A stretch of 64,000 nt of DNA from Sepiola atlantica. Taxonomy: Eukaryota > Mollusca > Cephalopoda > Sepiida > Sepiolidae. The stretch spans positions 81,326,040 through 81,390,039 of the forward strand of contig OY744525.1 of the NCBI GenBank assembly GCA_963556195.1, given 5' to 3'. The notes below the pieces were generated by a model that saw only the letters and a list, made by a program, of their open reading frames with translations, was not told the DNA's origin and made no database searches. Shown here piece by piece: positions 57,197-64,000 of this stretch. The position numbers and the translations under genes were made by a program. The stretch's first letter is position 1. The number at the start of each line of letters is the position of its first letter.

Positions 57197-57327
57197 TGTT
57201 CCTATTTACTGGCACTGTGGATTAGAACAAAAATAAAAATTGCCTCCTTCACTGACCGAAGACAGGATAGACTAAGTGTAGCGTCAGAACAGATACTACA
57301 CTTTGTTCCTAGCCAAAAGGCTGTTCA
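57197..57327 (-). mobile_element. U2-headed SINE, body B, internally deleted
   Basis: The head at 57287-57321 (minus) reads GCCTTTTGGCTAGGAAC then AAAGTGTAGTATCTGTTC. The body keeps 'attagaacaaaaataaaaat', 'tgcctccttcactgaccga' and the outer 'gttcctatttactgg', but lacks the middle present at 46520-46580. Confidence 0.75.
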
Positions 57328-58081
57328 TTGTCCCAACACAATCAAAATGTGCATTGCCGGGTAAAACAAATAGAGAGAGATATATAATGACTAATGTACA
57401 AAAAAAATGACTTACTTTGTTGATGATGTTCTAGAAAATTGATGTTGCGACCAGAAGAAAATGCCAAGATTACGAACTATTTTTTGGAGTCTCGTCTAAC
57501 TGTGATCAGAAGAGAGGGAGTCTGAAACGACTTTGACCTGGATTAGTGAAAGACCTGCCAAGATTGGCAACCCATAGAACAGCATCTGATTGCTTGGACA
57601 CCCAAGCCAAGAAAGAAGAAAAGCCTCTACATAATTTCGCACATGCATAGAAGAAAAAATAGGAGAGCGCATTTTATCGTTGACTAGTAAGGGTTCAGGG
57701 TAAATAAATTGGATCTGGTTCAAGGGAGATAACGTCCTGATAATTCTAAGCCAACACATGAAAAATTGAAAAAAAAAAAAAATTGTTTCATTAAATAAAG
57801 TATATGATTCCCAACAAATAAAACTTACCTTTTTGTTACTATGAATGAATGTTTGGTTCATCACTATCAACCTGGGAGGTGGTAGTGTTGAAGTGGATAA
57901 TGAACAGTCAAAGCAATGGAAGCATGTATCATATATTAACCATGAGAAACAACTATTCAAAGAAATTAACCATAAATTATACAGATAGATGAAGAAAACA
58001 ACAAGCATTGAATTTCAACAGGGGTTCCACTCGTTTTATATTCGTAAAATATAAAACACTTTTGCATTTATTACTTCTTAT
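57328..58081. other. Intergenic, no gene seen
   Basis: A 170-codon minus-strand frame at 57496-58008 has no domain and is rich in Phe/Ser/Leu from AT-rich DNA. No repeat family was recognised except the short end at 57986-58035. Confidence 0.45.
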
Positions 58082-58335
58082 TTGGCATAATGGTAAGAGT
58101 ATTCGCTAATGGGTAGGGCGACCAGGGTTCAATCCTCAGTCGAGTCATACCAAAGACTTTAAAAATGGTACTTGATGCCCTCTTGCTAAACATTCAGTAT
58201 TATAAGGTGAGGATCAAGGGTAAGTGGAGTAATCCTTGGAAAGGAGTGCCACCCTCCCCTACACCTCAGTATAGTAGCTAATGAAAAGGGAGCCTTTGGG
58301 TGACCCTCGACTATCGTCGACCACTTTACTTACTT
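58082..58335 (+). mobile_element. tRNA-derived SINE, copy 3
   Basis: 'ttggcataatggtaagagta' (A-box region) and GGTTCAATCC (B box, 58127-58136), then 'tacttgatgccctcttgcta', 'gtaagtggagtaatccttgg', 'gtagctaatgaaaagggagc' and 'gactatcgtcgaccacttta'. Best-preserved copy in the window. Confidence 0.85.
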
Positions 58336-58339
58336 TCAG

Positions 58340-58715
58340 CTGTACCTCTTCAGCGTTGCCTGGGATACAGTGTAGTCATTTGAATTTTGAATTTTTAAAC
58401 ATACAGAAATAGAATAAAATTCTAATTGCAAGGTAGACAACTCGTATTATATTCTTCAACGTAAACTATGAGTTATTTTCCTTGCTGATTTTTGTATGCT
58501 TATTAAAAAATGTTTCATACTATCAGTGGTCTGAGCTGGACTAAGTAAGGTTTGAAATAAATTGTGATGAAGTACGGTATTATACTGCCAATAACATGGT
58601 ACAACAATAACAAATGAAAATTGGTTAGTCAGAAGCAAAGTCTGCTTAGTCAACTATTTGGGTCTGACTTTGAAAATCTGATAAGATAACTTTATATGTT
58701 ATATCACTCCAACTA
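58340..58715 (+). repeat. Dispersed repeat R2, copy 3
   Basis: Begins 'cagcgttgcctgggatacag' and continues with the R2 body: 'aattgcaaggtagacaactc', 'aaaaaatgtttcatact', 'ttggttagtcagaagcaaag', 'gataagataactttatatgt'. Collinear with 14713-15115. Confidence 0.7.
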
Positions 58716-58944
58716 GATGAGACCTCTCCCACCCACCCCATACTGTCTTTTCAGTTTTGTTTCTTTCTGCACATTTCACCTATTGTTTTCAATCATAGTA
58801 TTGTTTATCATCCTACTAACAATCTCATTAATCCTGAGACTCCATTAAATCTGAAAATATGTTTTGTTTTTTTTTAGTTTTACTGATGGTGATGGTGGTA
58901 GTAGGGGGGAAGGTTAAGACAAGAGAGTCCTTGGAGGCCTCAGT

Positions 58945-59250
58945 ATTTACTTCCCTCCCATCGCAGGAAGATGTGGCACAAGGCCAAAAGGTAGGAAGAA
59001 TAAATCAGTATACCAGAGGTGGTGCACTCTGGCCCCATAAAAATTGCCTGAGCAATCCTGTCGGCATTACCCGGTAAGAGCACCTCAGGCAGTTAGGTAT
59101 GAACGAACTTCTTCCCAAAGCGAGAAGGCAAGGCCTGAGAGGGTGGACCTCCTATAGGTGAACAGAATACCACAGCCTGATAGAAAAAAAAAGATCAAAT
59201 CCATCACAATGGCCCAGTCTTTGGTGGACTGATTGTCGAGGACGGATACA
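58945..59250 (-). mobile_element. SINE body A, long form without U2 head
   Basis: 'tatttacttccctcccatcg', 'caggaagatgtggcacaagg', 'aattgcctgagcaatcctgt', 'gagaaggcaaggcctgagag' and the extension 'gactgattgtcgaggacgg'. Same form as 7557-7865 and 27937-28245. Confidence 0.8.
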
Positions 59251-59505
59251 TGATTGGCATAAGAAAGGCGTCCACTCTAGTCTTAGAGTTCTGGGCTGCA
59301 GCCCATATGTAAATCCGGCTACGTTCACAGTCAACAAAGATATTATTAAAAAGTTCTGATCAACAAAAAAAAAAAAAACATACACAAAAGAAAAAGACAA
59401 CTCAGACACACTTGAAAGTGAAATAATACCGTTTAATTTACACGGATCCAGCGAATTATTATTATTATTATTTTTTTCTTTCTGAATTTCATAGCACAGT
59501 CCAAA

Positions 59506-59640
59506 GTATGGAGCGAGTCAGAAGTAATCAGACAGTCGACGTACATGCACATTTAATAACGTATTACCTAAATATCAATACATTTTATTATTTGAACTAG
59601 AAACGTCTTAACAGCACGGTTACTCCTGACTCATCCTGCA
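59506..59640 (-). mobile_element. MITE-like element, copy 1
   Basis: The ends GCGAGTCAGAAGTAATC and GTTACTCCTGACTCATC are imperfect inverted repeats. Internal 'tattatttgaactagaaacg' is the complement of the copy at 60203-60345. Non-coding, about 130 bases. Confidence 0.7.
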
Positions 59641-60202
59641 GAAGAGTTTACAAAATACATACAAACACACGCACACTAAGAAAAAGTAAAGAATTTAGTC
59701 ATAAGAAAAGAAGAAGACGAAAAAAAAACATACAAAAAAGTTTTCTTAGAAATGGCAGTGACCTGTTGTAACATCTCGGTAAAAACTACACGTTCGCCGA
59801 GCCACTAAACGACCCATTTTTAGAAGCCAATCACGCCCCCACCCCCGACAGGTACATATACATATCTTCTCGTCAGATTGATGGAAGCCGAAAACAAGTA
59901 CATGGGCGAGAGAAGAAGAAAGCATTAAATTTCGGTGTTGTGGTTCTGTCCCACAAGTGTCTTCAACTATGTAAAATCAGGATTGGCTAGCCTATCATGT
60001 GACCTAGCTTAGAATCAGACACCCTTCACTTGCTCGGGAGGAAGCCGGCTCAACCCAACCTGGGTGATGACCGGAACAAGTACAAGTTGTGGTTCTTGGG
60101 ATTGTTTTCTTTATTCTTTTTTTTTTTTTTTTTTAAATATTGCGTTTTTTTTAAACAAGGGATAATCTTGCCTACTTTAATAACAGCCATCATGTATTCG
60201 TA
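59641..60202. other. Intergenic between two MITE-like copies
   Basis: No gene. An 81-codon frame at 60030-60275 runs into a poly-T tract and is not credible. Confidence 0.45.
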
Positions 60203-60345
60203 TAGAGAGCGAGTCAGAAGTAACCGCGCAGTAAAAATATTTTTAGTTCAAATAATAAAATTTATCGATACATAATTTTTTTTTCCGTCTTATTTGCTAA
60301 AACATATATACATTGATTTCCCAGTCACTTCTGACTCACCTCTCA
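60203..60345 (+). mobile_element. MITE-like element, copy 2
   Basis: Starts GCGAGTCAGAAGTAACCGCG and ends AGTCACTTCTGACTCACC, giving terminal inverted repeats of about 15 bases. Interior 'ttagttcaaataataaaatt' matches copy 1 inverted. Target duplication not resolved. Confidence 0.7.
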
Positions 60346-60897
60346 TTTATTTATGTCAGTAATTTCTTCATCAAAGAAAATCTGATTGACTTCTTCCCAA
60401 TTTGCAAGTGGGAAGGTGACAGGCAACATCTTATTTTATAAATGTAAATGATTAAGTCATGGACATACAATCGACAATAAAATTTGTGAGTTATTTTGTA
60501 AGATATGGCGGGTGACGCATGGGTAGCAGGGAACGCTTACCTTTTCATGAACACCTTGTTCTATAATGTGGTTTGTGAAAGCACTTTAGGCAAACGTGCA
60601 GTTAAGTAACAAATCATGTTCCATATCCGTCAAGTGCAAACTTTCATCAGTGTACTACATATGACTAGCTTGAATTGCCGACCTTAATTGGTGCGCTTTT
60701 CACATAATTGTTAACTTTTATTGGAAAACATGAAGCTGGGTAGAGAATTAACTTCATAATAATTTACTACATTTGTTCTTCGTGACTATAGTCATAATTA
60801 TTTTTGAGAATGACAAAATATGCCATAAAAACAGAAATAGATGAAAATACAAAAATAACATTACTTTCAAGGTTAGGGGTCAATAGCTTCTCTCTAG
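60346..60897. other. Intergenic, no gene seen
   Basis: Nothing recognised. Confidence 0.45.
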
Positions 60898-60898
60898 C

Positions 60899-60924
<26 letters not shown>
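60898..60924. repeat. (TA)n microsatellite
   Basis: About thirteen AT units next to the left arm of the inverted duplication. Confidence 0.95.
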
Positions 60925-60930
<6 letters not shown>

Positions 60931-60960
60931 TGTATGTATACTTTGGCAGCAAGTCATTAT

Positions 60961-61384
60961 CCAAGCAAGCGTTGTTGAACGTCATGGAACTTTCTCGTTC
61001 GTAAATCTTCTTCGTGAGGTTCACAAACCGTCGAGCTATCCTTCTGGTTTCAGGTGGCAATCCGTAGAGTATTTCCCCGATTGTTCTTAATTCGGCCATT
61101 TTTTTTTTGAGCGCTTTCGACTTTCATTCGCCCTTAATGATACCTATAAAACATTAACTCAAGTCTTCTTATTTTAAAAAACCTAATCCTGAAGACGACT
61201 AAGAAAGTCGAAAGCGCTAAAAAAAAAAAAAAAAAAAAGAAAAAAAAAAGGCCAAATTAAGAACAATCGGGGAAATACTCTACGGCTTGCCACCTGAAAC
61301 CAGAAGGATAGCTCGATGGTTTGAGAACCTCACGAAGAAGATTTACAAACGAGAAAGTTCCGTGACGTTCAACAACGCTTGCTT

Positions 61385-61389
<5 letters not shown>
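60961..61389. mobile_element. Head-to-head inverted duplication of a retroelement 5' region
   Basis: The left arm 60961-61125 (minus) and right arm 61203-61389 (plus) are about 90% identical inverted copies. Each encodes LRTIGEILYGLPPETRRIAR, then NLTKKIY and TFNNACLD; the left copy has an ATG at 61099 and continues NDLLPKYT, while in the right copy the ATG is AAG after an expanded poly-A. The spacer side of each arm is GAAAGTCGAAAGCGCT. Both coding ends run into TA repeats. The 'TFNxxCLxxxLLPKY' pattern resembles N-terminal parts of Penelope-like element proteins, a tentative assignment. Confidence 0.7.

Positions 61390-61432
<43 letters not shown>
61387..61432. repeat. (TA)n microsatellite
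   Basis: About 23 AT units at the end of the right arm, directly following TGCTTGGA. Confidence 0.95.
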
Positions 61433-61436
<4 letters not shown>

Positions 61437-62520
61437 CACACGTTAATATGAAATAATAAAATGTACATTAGCTTAACACATTATTGTAGTTTCATGGCAT
61501 CACCGATCACCCGATGTGTATCCGACTGGCATCAATCAAGAAAAATATATATTTAAAAAATGAGAATTGTTTTACGATCGTTTGATATAAAGTAGCAATA
61601 CACTGTCATTGTGATGAAGCTACTTTTAATGACGCTGATGTAAATAGTTCATTGTTTAAATGTCAATAAATTTTATCGTGATATAAAAATGTTGCCTACT
61701 TTTTTTTTTAATGATCGATTTGTTTCTTTGAAAAATGTCACGTTTCTCTCCGTAATTTTTTTAGAGAACATGTACTCTAGTAGTAGAAGTAGCAATCACA
61801 ACAACAACAATAACAATAATAATGCATGGATTTTTGATGACATAAAAATTTCAGTCATATTTACGATGGTTCGCATTAGATGAGATAAAACATCCGACGG
61901 TTTAGAAACATTAATAAGAAAAAAAATATTCAAATGGTTAAAAGTTGTTTTATTTATTGAGGAGTGCCAGAATTGAAAGTCGCCATTTTCTTTCAAAACC
62001 AAATGATGTTTCAGTCAATGAGACTTCTATGATGAGTGGTGAAAGCCAAATTATATAGAAGTGAACAAAGAGTTTTTGAAATAATTGTTTTATTTATCTC
62101 ATTCTGTTTTATGTATGTATGAATCTATGTAGGTTTCTCTAACTCAATTAGATAAGATGGCTTAAAACAAAAGTTTAAAAACATTAAATAGTAAAACAAA
62201 TAAAAATTAGTATATATATATGTATCTTCTTTTAATATATAAAGTAAAGTCAGTTTCTTTATAGTTTCTTTGTCATCGATAGCTTTCTTCCTACAATATC
62301 AATATTTGATTCTGGTTCATCAGTTTTACTTGTGGATCATTGCAGCATGTTATTAAGAATAATAAAATGTAATTCGATTTAATTATTTCAGGAAAATATT
62401 TTGTCTGTGTCGGAATTATTTTCAAATGGACACCATTATAAAAAAAAAGTATGCAAGTTTGTATTCGTCCATACACAGTTACTTCCCTTTTATTGAAACA
62501 AAAGCAAAACAAATTGCAAG
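61433..62520. other. AT-rich intergenic DNA
   Basis: Contains a short 'acaacaacaataacaat' stretch near 61800. No gene recognised. Confidence 0.5.
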
Positions 62521-62524
62521 TAAA

Positions 62525-62562
62525 TACAATGTCGGGCAACACCGGGTAGGGCCAGTTAGTAG
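62525..62562 (-). repeat. CCCGG-core repeat terminus
   Basis: 'atgtcgggcaacaccgggta' with 'gggccagttagtagt' is the inverse of the gttgcccggg-type start of repeats R2 and R3. The rest of the copy could not be matched. Confidence 0.4.
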
Positions 62563-63592
62563 TAGTATAAAAATATACTTATAGCAAATAAGCTACACAA
62601 AAATGTTTCTGTTTTATTCTAATAAATTAAAAAAATGTAAATTGAAAAGAAAAAACAAACAAACAGAACAACTAAAAGCTTCTATAGTGCTAATAATAAA
62701 AATCTTAAACCTCATATATTAAGGTGCAAAGTAGATACAAAAATTAAACATGGCTATAGTAAACAAAATTATTACTTAACTGCAGTGATGATACAGTACG
62801 GCTAAGCCTATCCCTGCAATGTCCTCGTTTATTTGTTTGACCCACTTAGAAGAGAAGTACACCAAAATATTTTGTTAAACAAACAGAGGAATAATTCATT
62901 GGTTGACGGAAATGAATACGTAATGGTGGGGTAATAAAATCACAGATCTCTAACTGTTTGAAAGATGGAATGGACACTGCTTAATTATAACAACAATCCT
63001 AGAATGTAAATTCATGCATTTAGTCTAATGATTTAATTGGGAATAGAACACAAAAGTTTCTGAGTAGCTTACTTGCCATCAGTATATATTCTTTTAATAG
63101 TACTATAGTACTATTACTAAGCTCTACTCATGAACTGAGCACTTGAAGTCAATACTGAAACAAAATATATATACGTAATATATTATTTTATAATATAAGT
63201 ATATATATATGAAATAGCAATATATAAGTTTAGACTTATAACTAGATGATAAATTTGGTATACATCTATTCCAATAGAGATCGATATTAAAGTTGTTAAT
63301 AGTAGAGCATATATTGAATATTTCATTGGTTTTGAGGAGGTTGCAAAGATTGAAACCTCAACTTGTAAATGTCAGCGAAACAATCTATATATGTACATTA
63401 GTATTTCATGTATCCACATAAAATATTATAAGGAGATATAATTTTTTATGTATCAATTTTCAGTATTTACTTCAACAGTGCTCGATACGCAAGTAGAACT
63501 AGGTAGTAAGCTATGAAAATATATTTATGGCAATTAAGCTACACAGAGGCTCCCGCGTTTCATTCCCGGGGGGAATCTTCAGGCTAAAATTA

Positions 63593-63597
<5 letters not shown>
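62563..63597. other. AT-rich intergenic DNA
   Basis: No frame of interest, no repeat recognised beyond AT runs. Confidence 0.5.

Positions 63598-63624
<27 letters not shown>
63598..63624. repeat. (TA)n microsatellite
   Basis: About twelve AT units, followed at 63636 by 'cagtgttgcccgggatg', another CCCGGG-core terminus. Confidence 0.95.
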
Positions 63625-64000
63625 CATTAGATATACCCAGTGTTGCCCGGGATGTAAGAGTATATCAAAAGAAGGTAAAAATCTATGCACTGAATTAATG
63701 CTTTATTTCAGCTTTGGATATTACAGACAATGTTTTGAATACTCTTCTCATGTCACCCTTATATATAAGCTTGTAGATATGTGCGCGAGTGTGCATATAC
63801 GTGCGTGTGCAATTCGATTATAGGGTAAGATAATCTAAAAAATGGAAAAAGCTTAAATTGTTATAAACAATTAGAATTACAAATGTTTCAGTCCGATGAA
63901 GTTATTTACTCTTGCAAAATGTCATAGAAATTGAAAACCTTATTCACATGCCTTTGCCATAATTATTTATTATAAATATATAAAATAAAAAATCTAATTT
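63625..64000. other. Start of a CCCGG-core repeat, then AT-rich DNA
   Basis: 'acccagtgttgcccgggatg' at 63633 resembles the R2/R3 start; the following bases do not clearly match either body. The window ends in AT-rich DNA. Confidence 0.4.

Noticed and set aside
57496..58008. 170-codon minus-strand frame
   Set aside because: Phe/Leu/Ser/Ile-rich composition as expected from AT-rich DNA, no domain, motif or repeat context supporting a gene.
61185..61220. Hammerhead ribozyme at the centre of the inverted duplication
   Set aside because: CTGAAGA and GAAA boxes and a GACT/AGTC stem are present, but the closing base pair is C-C and no stem III with a cleavage triplet follows. Kept only as a hint in the findings.

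Overview
This window is AT-rich, repeat-dense animal DNA. It holds one convincing protein-coding gene, an intact 624-residue C2H2 zinc-finger protein at 40393-42267 (+), inside about 62 kb of mobile-element remains. Several features point to a cephalopod mollusc, probably octopus-like: a homogeneous C2H2 array in one exon, many RTE-type LINE relics whose 3' end reads 'gccagcatgtaaaacgg', tRNA-derived SINEs, and AT-rich intergenic DNA full of TA, GT and TATG microsatellites. This assignment is inference; no database search was run.

Layout. 1-5.2 kb: AT-rich DNA, microsatellites and a long GA/TC tract. 5.2-15.1 kb: dispersed repeats, LTR-like elements, LINE 3' ends and three SINE copies, two of them with a head matching the 5' end of U2 snRNA. 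15.4-20.8 kb: minus-strand LINEs, one interrupted by another insertion with a 12-bp target duplication, then LTR-like elements. 20.8-25.2 kb: mostly featureless, with a 57-bp palindrome, a degenerate tandem array and a SINE. 25.2-36.8 kb: LINEs (CR1/Jockey-like, RTE-like) nested with LTRs and SINEs. 37-39.7 kb: tRNA-SINE, LTR and LINE remains leading to the zinc-finger gene. 43-59 kb: a second dense repeat block. 59.5-61.4 kb: a pair of terminal-inverted-repeat elements and a head-to-head inverted duplication that encodes part of a retroelement-like protein. 61.4-64 kb: AT-rich with little to call.

The most interesting system is a dispersed SINE family, about ten recognisable copies, in which the U2 snRNA 5' region (including the branch-point-pairing GUAGUA) is fused to at least two different bodies. 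Two copies have clear target-site duplications, so they moved by retroposition. Other elements supply nesting order: SINE in LTR, LTR in LINE, LINE in LINE, insertion in SINE. Apart from the zinc-finger gene, every longer reading frame I could interpret belongs to a mobile element and is broken by stops or frameshifts.
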